From Hymenoscyphus infarciens (taxonomy: Eukaryota; Ascomycota; Leotiomycetes; Helotiales; Helotiaceae), in the NCBI GenBank assembly GCA_001414345.1, contig LLCB01000629.1, forward strand, positions 1 to 15,733: DNA of 15,733 bases, written 5' to 3'. The first letter of the stretch is position 1. Each line of letters begins with the position of its first letter. Made by a program: the position numbers and the translations under genes. The notes beneath the pieces are model-generated. The model had not been told where the DNA came from. It worked only from the letters and a program-made list of their open reading frames with translations, and did not search any database. Below, piece after piece: positions 1 to 10,403 of this stretch.

Positions 1-410
1 GAACTTATAACTTACTACTAGAATAAGTTCTAATAATTAGAACTTATAACTTATAACTTATAGTTCTAATAAATAGAACTTATAACTAATTACTAGAATA
101 AGTTCTAATAATTAGAACTTATAACTTATAACTTACTGCTAGAATAAGTTCTAATAATTAGAACTTATAACTTACTACTAGAAGAAGTTCTAATAAACAG
201 AACTTATAACTTACTACTAGAATAAGTTCTAATAATTAGAACATATAACTTACTACTAGAATAAGTTCTAATAAATAGAACTTATAACTTATAACTTACT
301 ATTAGAATAAGTTCTAATAATTAGAACTTATAATCTATTCCTAGAATAAGTTCTAATAAGTAGAACTTATAACTTACTACTAGAATAAGTTCTAATAATT
401 AGAACTTATT
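1..410. repeat. Left-edge tandem array of palindromic 39/46-bp units
   Basis: Ten cores begin at 25, 61, 100, 146, 185, 224, 263, 309, 348 and 387. Each core is a near-perfect palindrome with 10-bp arms AAGTTCTAAT and ATTAGAACTT around one base. Steps are 36, 39, 46, 39, 39, 39, 46, 39 and 39 bp. The 46-bp steps carry an extra CTTATAA heptamer. Linkers between cores are variants of CTTATAACTTACTACTAGAA. The array runs off the window edge, so its full length is unknown. It contains almost no CpA or TpG, and its remaining C and G lie in CpT and ApG. No coding function is suggested. Confidence 0.93.
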
Positions 411-462
411 ATAATTTTAATTTAATTACTAGATTTACTTTTTACTTATCTCTAGTATTATT

Positions 463-487
463 ATAAGTTCTAAATATTAGAACTTAT
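463..487. repeat. Isolated palindrome related to the edge arrays
   Basis: A lone core with arms ATAAGTTCTAA and TTAGAACTTAT around ATA lies about 55 bp beyond the left array. It is probably a decayed outlying unit. The sequence between it and the array (411-462) has no recognisable unit. Confidence 0.8.
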
Positions 488-820
488 TTAAAATTTAAAC
501 TTATATATTATTTATAGAATTTCCTACCTTAGGCTTTTAATCTCTACTCTTATCTTATAAGCTAGGAGATAGGTTCTTACCTTCCTTTATACTTAGCTTT
601 ATATAATATAATATTACCTTATTAACGTATAAAGCCTCTATCTAATACTCTCTTCCTATAATACTCTCTCTTTTCCTAAGTTAAGTTTAATAAGAAGGGT
701 TAATATATCTATTAACGAAAAACTATATTCTTATAGACCTACTAGAAATTTTAACTTACCTCTATTATTCCTTCTCTAAACCTCTCTATTACTTAACCCT
801 TTAATAATAATTGCTTTTTA
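488..820. other. AT-rich spacer, nothing recognised
   Basis: The stretch contains pyrimidine-rich plus-strand runs such as CTCTCTTTTCC near 665-676 but no convincing reading frame, repeat unit or RNA. It could be the 5' flank of the relic that may begin near 821. Confidence 0.5.
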
Positions 821-3800
821 GATGATTATACTAGTAGTAATAATAATATATCTAATTATAATAATAATAATTATACGTAGAAGGATAAATTAATCATAGT
901 CGAGTATATAAAGAGACTCTAATCTAATATTATAAATTAGAAAGCGCGTAAGTAGTATTAAGAAGAGATAACCCTAATACTTAAGTAATCTCTCTTTAAT
1001 AGAACTTTTATATACCTTTATAAGACTTAATATACTTTAGTATCCTCTAAAGTATAATATTTTAGTCTTAGTTAGTTAAGTATAAATTTACTTTTAGTAT
1101 TAAAGTATAATAGTAATAACTATATATAAGTACTACTATTAAAAAACAAGTTAGACATTATAAGTATAAGTTTACTAAAGCTTATATAATTATTTAAGAT
1201 AGCTTTTTCCCTAGTTCTATACTTTAGCTAAAGTCTACATTTAATATAAAACTCTTAGAAATATTCTATAATACTTCTATATATAGTAAATTATCTTAGT
1301 ATTCTTAGATATCTATACTTTAAAGCTCTATCTCTTAATAAATATATCTTCGTATTCCTAATCTTAAAAAACTATAAAGATATATATATATTAATTAGCT
1401 ATATACTAAGGAGGAATATTAAGACTTATTTAATAGGAAAATAGACTCTTCTCTTATATAGACTATTTTACTATCTTTAGAGTATATTTATCTTACTTAT
1501 TTCTATTAAGGCTCTAGTAAAAGTAGTTCTAAAAATCTATATAATTAGAGTTAGAATAGTAATTTTTAGTAAAAAAGAAAGAAATAATAAGGAGAGAGCC
1601 TAGTTTAATAGCTACCTAAGAGTAAATTCTTTATCTAAGACCCTCTAATAAACCTCTCTCTCTAATCTCTTTCTAATAATACCTCTATTTAGCTCTCCTA
1701 AGTCTCTCTACTTTAATCTACGTTTAGCTAAGATCTTTTACATAGGTTTATATAAGTAATTAAGGAAATTTCTATTTATAATACTCTAAATAGTACTTTA
1801 GGTCCTTAACTTAAATTAGATATATAAGATAGCTATTTATATTATTTTTAGGCTACTATAGCTAAGAGAAAGGCTTAAGATAAATTTAAAAGCTTAGACT
1901 AGACTAGTTTAATAAATATAATATATTAGTATAATATAACACTTTATTTAATTAATTTATATTAAGAAGAGACTTTCTAAGTTATAATACACCTTTTAAA
2001 AGCTATTCTTAATAAACTACTATCTAACGCTTATACTATATTTTAGTATAATATTATATATAAGTTTACCTCTTATATTACTTAAAACTACTCTAATATA
2101 ATAAGACAAGTTAATTTTACTATAAATACCTTTTATTAATATTTATATTTACTATCTTATTAACTATAATAGAGACTTAGTAGGATTTAATATCTTAGAC
2201 TTAGAGATAGTAAGAGCGTTAAAAGGGATTAGAGTTCTAAGAGTTATTTAGTATTAATATATAGAGTATCTTTAGTATAACTTAGAGAGGCTCTTTTAAA
2301 TACTTAAACTAAATACTATATAAGTAATATAATCTCTTCCTACCTCTCTCTACTCCTATTATTACTAAATACTTCTATTCTTCTAGCTAAATACTAAGAC
2401 GTTTCTTAGTATACTATAACTAATACTATAATTATCTAGAGTACTAATTAAAGAGAGGTTCTTAAAAGCTTTCTTAATAAAAGATTTAAGTGTATCTAAA
2501 TACTTTTAGACTAGTATAAGAGGACTATTTAATAGACTAAGGATTATTTAGTTTAATAAAAGCTTATAACTTTAACTAAAAGTATTAAGATTATTCTTAG
2601 AAAATATTAAGAAATTTAATAAGAGTAGTTTATTATAAAAAACAGAGCTAAGTTAAAGGTCTAAGATAAAAGACTATTTTATTCTCTTTATAAACTTCTA
2701 GTCTATAAAGAGAGAAGATAAACTAAATTTAAATACCTAACTTATCTTAGACTAGAAGATATTTATAACAACGTTTCTTAAACTTCTAAGGAATTTCCTT
2801 TACTACTTAAACTATAGTATATATCTAAGTATTATTTAAGAAGAGAGCTACTTTAAGATACCTAAGAAATATATAATATAGAACTATCTAAATATAGCTA
2901 AGACTATAATAACTAGTATCTAGGTAGTATAATACGTCTTTAGTATAAAAAATTATAGATCTATCTTTAAATTAAGACTAAAGTTATAGATTACTATTAA
3001 ATAGCTACTTAAAGAGTATAGGAAATTAGAAACATTTATAACTATATTAATACTAAAGGGATAAAGAAGTCCTAGGCTTACCTATAAGCTCTGTTTTAGA
3101 GACTCCTCTCTATATAGAAGAAAAGTTAAAAAATTATAGATTTATAGAAGTAACTTCTAAAAAGAGAAGTAGTAGAGGTTAGTATTTTATAAGTAATATA
3201 CTTTTAAAAAGAGTAAGACTAACTTTAAAATAATTTATAGTCTATTTCTCTATAAACTTTTAATCTAAAGTCTTTTAAAGAAGAATCTAACTAGTAGATA
3301 TAGTTATATAAGGTTAGTACTCTTTAAGTCTTTTCTCTTCTTTTAGGTTATTAGTTCTTAGTTATAGTATATATATTAACTAGAATTAATAATCTAAGAT
3401 TATCTATAAATTATAATAAGCTAGTAATTATAACTCTTAGACTAGGACGTATTAGATATTTATTTAAGCTTTTCTAATAATATTAAAATTCTATAGAGAA
3501 TTAACGCCTTTTAGTATTTTAAGAGAGTTAAAGAAGAGTTTAAATTTTTATATCTTAAATAGATATAAGTAGTAAAGTAGTTAAGAAATACTCTTTAGAT
3601 ATTATTAACTTCTTAGGAAAAATTCTCTATACTTTAAAAGTAGTATTAGTAGCGTCTCTATATACTTAAGAGATTATTAACTACTAAGTCTTTAATAAAC
3701 TATAAAGAGAATTTTAAGAATATTTCTCTAGAAAATAAATTATAAGGTAAATATATAAGTTCTAGTATTATTATAGGATTCTATAGCTAACAAATCTTAT

Positions 3801-4230
3801 AGATCTTCTTAAATATATATAAAGTATATTTTATAATAATCTAGTAGTATATTATTAAACTTTAGAGGTTAAAATCTAAGATAACTTAAACACCTTTTAT
3901 AATTCTAAATTAGATATATCTAAAGAAGATAGTATTAATAAAGAGAATTTAGAAGATTATATAAAAAGTATAGAAAATATATAAGTAAAATATTTAGTTA
4001 ATATTTAAGAGTTAGAGATCTAAAGAAAAGTGGTTTAAGAAAGGCTTTTAGTACTTTTAGAGTAGTAAAGTCCTTACTTCTTAAGATATATAGAGGAATA
4101 AAGTAGGTCTAGAGTTTAAAAAGCGCTTATTCTAGTTAGATAAAGAGAGTATAAGAGATATTAGTAGTAAAATAAGTAAGAAAGGCGTTATATTACTTAT
4201 AGCTTCTAAGTAAAGTAAAAAAATAGCTTA
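821..4230 (+). pseudogene. Possible RIP-degraded plus-strand gene relic, family unknown
   Basis: I do not recognise a family. Reading the frame that starts at 821 (GAT GAT TAT), stops are TAA/TAG only and, by hand count, are about 7-9% of codons to about 3340. The two other plus frames had roughly 14% where I counted them (about 2520-3090). The first 20 codons are rich in Asp/Asn and Ser, followed by a charged stretch with KDKLIIVEYIKRL. After about 3346 this frame becomes poor and the next frame looks better. It gives an acidic/charged C-terminal region around 3920-4230, including SKEDSINKENLEDYIKSIEN. The change of frame falls at a pyrimidine tract ending TTTTAG (3331-3346) that resembles a 3' splice site, but no good donor is visible nearby. 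Both frames look protein-like after stops are read as Gln, so this call is weak. Start and end are approximate. Confidence 0.28.
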
Positions 4231-4378
4231 AGTATATCTAGTAGTAAGTTCTCTACGTTAAATCTTATTTAAAACACTCTCTCTCCCCCTCTTCTAAGCT
4301 TAAGACTATACATCTTATCTAGTATAAAATCCCCTACGTTAAATCCTATTTAAAAACTCCTTAGAGCTTAAGTATAGT
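4226..4378. repeat. Degenerate ~70-bp tandem repeat, left part
   Basis: Units begin with GCTTAAG at 4226, 4298 and 4366. The first two carry CTACGTTAAATC[C/T]TATTTAAAA (4253 and 4334), preceded by a TATCTAGTA-type segment. The third unit is interrupted after 13 bp by the copia element and resumes at 10579. Spacing is 72 and 68 bp. Confidence 0.72.
4374..4378. repeat. Target-site duplication ATAGT (left copy)
   Basis: ATAGT lies directly before the 5' LTR and is repeated directly after the 3' LTR at 10574-10578. A 5-bp duplication fits copia-type integration. Confidence 0.93.
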
Positions 4379-4548
4379 TGTCGGTATATATTCAAGAGAT
4401 AAATAGCGATTCGGATTAGTATACGTAAGTACACGTATATTCGCTTAGAGGCTACTTAAGTAGGTATCGTAGCTAGCTTTACTTAGTATATACGAACGAT
4501 AATATAACTCTTTTTATATTACTTTTATAACTATAAGTTATACTAATA
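4379..4548 (+). repeat. 5' LTR (170 bp)
   Basis: It starts TGTCGGTATATATTC and ends TTATACTAATA. It aligns without gaps to the 3' LTR and differs at about 15 positions, all C/T or G/A. The terminal inverted repeat (TGTTAGTATA / TATACTAACA in the 3' copy) is partly eroded here by transitions. It should contain the element's promoter, but I cannot place the transcription start. Confidence 0.95.
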
Positions 4549-4882
4549 CTAATTAGTAGACGTATAGATTAGATACTTAGTTACTTTATATATTTCTACT
4601 ACGAGTATACTTATATAAAAGTAAACTCGATATTACTAGTAGACTCCTCTTTACGGATCGTAGTTCCTTCTACTATTTAAATTCACGATAAATAGTAAAC
4701 GCTTCTTAATATAGGAAGCACTGATTACTAATACCGACCTTCTATTATCTTCTAAGATAATTTATACTCTTTAAGACATCTATTCACTTAAAACCCGATA
4801 TCTCTTTTATCTACTAAGTAAAGCTACAAACGGACTTTCGATAATATCTAAATTTATCTATAATATCTATAATATCTATAAT
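4549..4882 (+). other. 5' leader with expected primer-binding site
   Basis: This 334-bp non-coding leader lies between the 5' LTR and the probable Gag start. The tRNA primer-binding site should sit within the first ~20 bases (CTAATTAGTAGACG...), but mutation prevents identification of the tRNA. The end of the leader contains a short repeat, TATCTATAA x3, at 4856-4882. Confidence 0.6.
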
Positions 4883-5469
4883 ATAACGGATATACTAGTA
4901 CTAATTCCGACGACTTTAGAAGCTTTAACTTCGGTATTAAAACAAGCTCTAAAGCTAGTACTAAAGCTAAAGTTAATATAGACAGAAGAGACGATTTTTG
5001 CTGCTAAAAGAGAAGAAGAGTACGTTAAAGGAAAGAATAAAGACCTTCTTCTTTAGAATAAATTTTAAGTAGACTTTAAAGAATAGGATTAAGATAAATT
5101 TACTAAGATCTACTAATCTACGAATACTAAGTTATAATAGACGCTTTAAAGAAGAGGTGTATAGGTTAAGACGAATAGGCATAAAATGCTTATGTCTTAA
5201 GTACTATATAACACTGCTACTAAGGTTAACTAAACTAAGTAGTTAGACGAAGAATTAAAAGCTATAGTATTAAGAGGAGATACTAGTAGTAGAGTCTTTA
5301 GATCTCGTTATAAATATATACTAGAACATACTAAAAGATAATAAAAGCTATAGTAATAACAACTATAACCTCTATAACCTCTATAATAACAATCTCTAGC
5401 TGAAAATATTACTCGAAACACCTGATCTAAGACGAAGGCTAGAGACGAAGCTTTATAAACATCTACTAC

Positions 5470-5504
<35 letters not shown>

Positions 5505-6460
5505 TAATACTAATATAATAACCGACATCTTCGACGACTTTAATTCTGCTAACTAAAAGAAAAGACTTAAGTAATCCGGTATAACCTCTAATTTAACCTT
5601 TAGGTTTACTAAAAGACAACTAGACCTTCTTTTTTATATTCTATTAATTTAGCGAAGATACTAGTAGCGACGATTTCGACGATGCCTTCGAGTATCTAGA
5701 ATATGATTAGCGATAGAATAATCCTAGTAGAAGACTACTAGTACGAATAAATATAGTATATTTCGAACTAGAATTAACTTCTTAAAGTTTAAGAGATTAA
5801 GACTACTCTTATATATTAAGCACCTTTATAAAAGTATATAAGAACGATTAAAAGTATAGTAAAAAAGAAGATAACTTTACAATTAAAGTTATAATATTTA
5901 AGGATATATATAAGAGAAGTGAGATATTATCAGCAATTTACTCTCTTACCTTCTCTACTATACTAAAAGGCAACGCTTTAAATTACTTTTATACTATACT
6001 TTTTAATGAAAATAACAATTAATCTTTTAAAGTTTTATCTATATTTATATAATAATACTTTAAAGATAAACTTTATAAAAGAGGCTAATTATCTAAGTAG
6101 AATAATATTAATTTATAAGAGATAATTTAAGTATTTAGAGTATTAATATTATAGTCTTTTAAGAATATATTATTAAGACTTAATTTACTAAGATTTTCTC
6201 TCTCTACGGACTTTTATACTAATAGTTAGTTTTTAAATAAGCTAATTTTAGCGTATAAAAAGGTTCTAGATTATGCTATTATAATATTAACCTTACTCTA
6301 AGACTCTTTAATTTCTAATACTATTACTCTCTTATAAAGTTTAATCTAATCTTATATAAAAGTCTACTTAGAGACAGTTATAAATAAAACTATAATAACT
6401 AAAAAACACTTTTATAAGAGCGGATAATATAGTACGAATAAATTTAATAATTTAGATTAA
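4883..6460 (+). other. Gag region of the copia polyprotein
   Basis: Gag forms the particle that packages element RNA. The N-terminal part reads ACG-GAT-ATA... followed by an alanine/lysine/glutamate stretch (TEETIFAAKREEEY, 4982-5023). Then comes a Gln-rich segment (5351-5503) and an acidic patch (EDTSSDDFDDAFEYLEYD, about 5654-5707). A conserved-looking block RSEILSAIYSLTFSTILKGN follows at about 5915-5974. CpG is notably well preserved to about 5760 and drops afterwards. Confidence 0.8.
5351..5503 (+). repeat. Mutated poly-glutamine segment, including in-frame (TAA)11
   Basis: In the Gag frame, codons at 5351-5392 read TAG TAA TAA CAA CTA TAA CCT CTA TAA CCT CTA TAA TAA CAA. Two CAA codons survive among TAA codons. 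At 5471-5503 there are eleven consecutive TAA codons in the same frame. The simplest reading is a Gln-rich tract whose CAA codons became TAA, so this microsatellite was produced by mutation of a CAA repeat. Confidence 0.85.
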
Positions 6461-6478
6461 TATAAGAAGAAGAGGATA

Positions 6479-6520
6479 TGTTATATATATAGAAAAGATA
6501 ATTATTTATCTTAGGATTAT
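6479..6520 (+). other. Gag zinc knuckle, cysteines mutated
   Basis: The spacing C-x2-Y-x4-Y-x4-Y (TGT 6479, TAT 6488, TAT 6503, TAT 6518) matches the C-x2-C-x4-C-x4-H nucleic-acid-binding knuckle of fungal copia Gag. The three Tyr codons fit TGC/TGT to TAT and CAC/CAT to TAT changes. Only the first Cys remains. The assignment of the missing ligands is inference. Confidence 0.8.
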
Positions 6521-6697
6521 AGTTAAGAAGAGTAGGACTGTTACTTTACTAAATAAACTAATAAGAATTCTAGACACTTTAAAGATAAATAAGATAGGTA
6601 TACTAGAAAGGTATATAATATAAATATAGTATATACTTAAAGTACCTAGGAGAAAGAGATATTAGAGACACTTTATGCTATTACTCTATTAAAAGAA

Positions 6698-6900
6698 GAT
6701 AGTTACTTATTAGATACTAGTTTAGATAAAGAAGTTATCTATTATAATATTACTTCTATAGGATTTATTAATAATTTGAATATTAAATAACTTATTATAA
6801 ATTTAATAAGTTTAGTACAAAGACATGCTATTAATAGATATATTTTATAAAACTTAAACGACCTGAATAATACTTTTAATATTATATACGAATTTATAAA
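6698..6900 (+). other. Aspartic protease region
   Basis: The sequence DSYLLDTSLDKEV begins at 6698. The D-T-S at 6713-6721 occupies the place of the protease D-T/S-G active site; Gly to Ser fits GGT to AGT. The enzyme would cut the polyprotein into mature units. The C-terminal limit is approximate. Confidence 0.72.
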
Positions 6901-7379
6901 GGAAGTGTTTATAATAATAGTTAAAAGATATATAAAAGAGAACTTCTTTAGTATAATAATTAATACTAGAGTAGCTTGAAAGTTAAGTATAGAATATGAC
7001 TAATATCTTATATATATTAGACTTATTAAAAGCGTCTTAATTAATAAAGATATAAAGGGTTAATTTAATATCTAGTTTAGTAAGAGATATACTCTATCTT
7101 TAAGATTGATAATAATCGATATATTAATTAGAAAAGCTGAATTCTATATAGTATAATCTAATACCTCTTTTATCCTTTATATTAACAATATAAATAACTT
7201 AAATATTACCTTGAATAATCTTTAAAACGTACTTATTTAGAAGAATAAGAAAGGAACAGAGATTAAAAGGTTCTTTATTATATAATAATTTAGATACCCT
7301 TTTCTACTTTAAGATAAAGCTATATATAACTTTATATAGAAGTACTTGACATTTCTTATAGATGTTAATATTTAATAAC

Positions 7380-8060
7380 TTTATAAGCGATTTAGCTACT
7401 TATTAGTACTAAGATTATAACGTGTACTAGAAAGAGCTAGGTATTATATTAACTAAGATATTCTTTAATATCTTACTAAATTCTATAAATACTATTAAAA
7501 GCATAGAAGTTTACCTAGCTAGTTTAAGTTCACCTTTTATAATAATCTTGAATTTAATTATAGTATTTTAATTAATACTTTCTTTCTTAATAAGTAAGCA
7601 GTCTTATACTATATAGACGAAGTAATAAAGTATTAAATAGGTAACTTTTTACTAAATATAAAAGCAACGACTATATAAGAGGTCTTCTAAAGATATTAGA
7701 TTAATATATATCTTAGACCCTTTAACTATATTATTATAAATGCTAGAATAAACTTTATTAGAAAGGACTTCATATACTCCACTGCTGGAATGAGTACTAT
7801 AATAAAAACTATACTAGTTAAAGCATATAATTTAATTAGTATAGTAGAACGATACTATAGACTAATTTAATAGATATATAATATTATACGTAAATAAGAG
7901 CCTTATCTCTTATAAAGTTTAGTACTTTAAATAGCCTTTAAAGTAATTAACGATATAATAGGCCTAAATAGTCTAGTCTCTACTCTATTAGTATATAGAG
8001 TATATACTTGAATAACTGTAAATAACGTACTTTTATAACTAATTTCTACGAGGTTAGAGA
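7380..8060 (+). other. Integrase: zinc-binding region and D,D35E core
   Basis: The HHCC region is read at 7382-7504: Y-K-R-F-S-Y (7382-7399), then Y-x2-Y (7484, 7493) where C-x2-C is expected. In the core, the first and second catalytic Asp positions read Asn (AAT at 7574 and 7739), and the Glu is kept (GAA 7847, in VERYY). The second and third sites are separated by exactly 35 residues, the integrase signature spacing. Integrase joins element cDNA to the host chromosome. This copy is dead. Confidence 0.88.
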
Positions 8061-8789
8061 CCTATAAGAAGGCTACTTAAAAGGTATAAAAGTGGATTAT
8101 ATCCTATTAAGTTAAAGAAGCTCTTAATATATAAAATAGACCGATTAACTAAGTTAAGAACTTACTCTTAAATTTAGACGTTTTAGTATAAAGGGAGTAT
8201 ATAAAGTCTTAAATAGAACCCTTTATCCTTTAAAGAATCAAAAATAAGGACTATATTATAGTACTACTAAGCAGCTCTATAAAGTTTTAATCTATAGTTA
8301 TAAAGCTATACTTTGTTAAAACTTTAGAAACTTCTAGAATAACACTAGCAACTAAGGAAGTTTCTAGCATAGCACTGTCGAATAATCTAATACTATAATC
8401 TTATAAAAAAGAGAGAGCTTTTAAAGCATAGAGTAAATAAGATGTTAAATAATAACCCTTCTCTTAATATCGACTTTGTTATTTAAAGATTTATTAAGAT
8501 ATTAATATTCTAGAACCCTTACTAGAACCTCTCTAGAAGCATAGACGTAAATAGCCTTAAAAGTATCTAAGGCCTCTAAATAAGTCTTTTAAAGTGTTAT
8601 TCTAATAATTAGATACTTTTATAGACAATTTCAACTATATTACTCTTAAAGATATTAGAACTTTTCTTACTAATTTAAGTAAACCTTATAATATTAAAGT
8701 ATTTATAGCTAATAATAATATAGTATATGTTAAATTGTAATAAAAGGAGATTAATAGATTAACTAATTAAGGTATTTTTAAGATTATTA

Positions 8790-9330
8790 CCTAGAAGGAG
8801 TTACCTCCTAATACTAGAATATTCAGATCACGCTTTATAAATAACATTAAATTCAAAAGTATAATACTTACTTTCACAAAGTTAAGATTAGTTATCTAAG
8901 TATATAATAATACTAGGAAGTTACTAGTACTTACTTAGGCGTCTACTATTTAGAGAGTTAGCTAGAGAATAATCCTTATACTTATTATAATACTTCTAAG
9001 CTTACGAGTATTTATTTAGAATATTACTTAAGCGTATATATAATTATTAACTAACTTAAATTAGAAATTCTTTATATACTCTCTTAAAGGTTATCTTTAA
9101 TAAGAAGATATATTCTTTAAAGTAATTAGGCTATTATATAGTATTCTAGAAGCTAGTAATTATTAGTTTATAATATACTATAAACATTATATTATAAGGC
9201 TTATAATAAAACAGTTAACTTTTAACTCTTATCTTTTATATACTAAATTATGCTAGTACGACGAGTAAGCAAAGTTAGATACTCTTTTTAGTATAGTAGG
9301 CCTTTAAACTGATAATACTTTTATACTTAC
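8790..9330 (+). other. Reverse transcriptase domain
   Basis: The domain opens with LPPNTRIFRSRFINNIKF at 8801. The segment FI*NIT*AYI at 9011-9040 places Asn at 9020 where the first catalytic Asp is expected. The second catalytic site reads VGL*TDNTF, with D-N at 9311-9316 in place of D-D. Such substitutions abolish polymerase activity even without the stops. Recognition rests on the ordered motifs of fungal copia RT. Confidence 0.88.
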
Positions 9331-9769
9331 TAATAATACTTTTACTAATAAAGAAGAGCTTGCTATTAACGAAGCTAGATTTATGTCTAAAGAGAGGAAA
9401 GAGCTTATTATTAACTATCTAATTAAATTTAATAGAGAGCTAATTACTAAGTATTATGACGGCTCTATATCTTTTACTTAGGATTATATAAAACACTTAG
9501 ATTTAGTACGAAAGGCTCTATCTAAGATATCTAATATAAAAGAGATATTATATATAGTTAATACTAAAGATTAATATGTTATATAACGTACTAGAGAGAT
9601 ATACTTAGCTATAGTATCCTAGTCTAAGACTACTTTCAACTTATTATATACTGCTTAAACTATTAATCTTTAAGATAATAATATTTTACTCTTTAATAAA
9701 CAAATTTAATAGTAAATTAATAATCTCTTAAGAAGACTTAAATTTGTTAAATTAGATAAATCTTCTTTA

Positions 9770-10235
9770 AAGTTATATACTTTTACTAATAGATCATTTA
9801 CTAATAATAAGGACTTATTATTATAAATCAGTTATATTATTACTCTTATAGATAAAGACAATAATACTAACATCTTATATTAGTCTTCTACTAAATATAA
9901 GAGAGTTACCTACAGTGTTTTAGTATTAGAATTATATATAATAAGCTCTAGATTTAATACTATAGCTTTAATAAAATCGACTTTTAAAAGCATCTTAGGA
10001 TTTAAGATACTACTTATAATATATACTAATTCAAAGTCTATTTACGAATATATAGCTAAATTAGGTATAACTAAGAAGAAGCGACTAATAATTAACGTTA
10101 TATACTTATAAGAAGTATATAAATTAAGAGAGATTAATAAGATTAAATAGATTAATAGTAAGAGTAATCTTATAGATACTATAACTAAAAAGAGTTATTA
10201 TAATATCTTATAAAAGTTGATTAATACTAATAAGC
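9770..10235 (+). other. RNase H domain and polyprotein C-terminus
   Basis: It reads TNRSFTNNKDL (9785 onward; Asn for the expected first Asp of the TDASF motif), LELY with Glu at 9929, and YTNSKSIYEYIAKLG (10022 onward; Asn at 10028 for Asp). INSKSNLIDTITK follows near the end. RNase H removes the RNA strand during cDNA synthesis. The order and spacing match copia RNase H. Confidence 0.88.
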
Positions 10236-10279
10236 TAGACATTAACCTTATAGAGTAGGTGGAACGAAATAAGAGATAA

Positions 10280-10403
10280 TAAGAGACTAAAATAGAGCCT
10301 TCTTATTAGTCGAGGATAGGGAATAGAAGGCTCTAATTAGTTAGATCAGATATGTGATTTTTAATAGTTTTAAGTAACTTCTGTTATTTTAAAGAAGTGC
10401 TAG
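10280..10403 (+). other. 3' untranslated end with weak polypurine tract
   Basis: The segment lies between the polyprotein stop and the 3' LTR. Purine runs occur at 10305-10332 (GAGGATAGGGAATAGAAGG) and immediately before the LTR (AAAGAAGTGCTAG, 10391-10403). The latter is in the right place for the plus-strand primer but is interrupted. Confidence 0.5.

Larger units (their letters stand above)
4883..10279 (+). pseudogene. Copia Gag-Pol polyprotein, RIP-inactivated
   Basis: One frame carries all the domains. I checked codon phase at the Gag N-terminus (4982), the TAA run (5471), late Gag (5903), knuckle (6479), protease (6713), integrase zinc region (7385), catalytic core (7574, 7739, 7847), RT (8801, 9311) and RNase H (9785, 10028, 10241). 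All share it, so there is no net frameshift over 1,799 codons. The start is placed at ATA 4883, taken as a mutated ATG; the following ACG GAT ATA CTA GTA CTA ATT CCG reads as a plausible Gag N-terminus, but this is inference. The frame ends in a double TAA at 10277-10282. Internal stops are almost all TAA/TAG, as expected from CAA, CAG and TGG. An in-frame TGA at about 5423 may derive from CGA. Similar fungal copia proteins have the same single-frame arrangement. Confidence 0.93.

Noticed and set aside
1..410. CRISPR-like regularly spaced palindromic repeats
   Set aside because: The linkers are themselves repeated rather than unique, and the surrounding DNA is fungal and RIP-mutated. It is a satellite array.
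3346..4290. Independent plus-strand gene in the second frame
   Set aside because: About 11% of codons are stops and there is no start or recognised domain. It is mentioned only as the possible end of the 821-4230 relic.
4883..10279. Alternative genetic code in which TAA/TAG encode Gln
   Set aside because: Loss of CpA/TpG on both strands, transition-only LTR differences and Asp to Asn changes at catalytic sites show mutation, not recoding.
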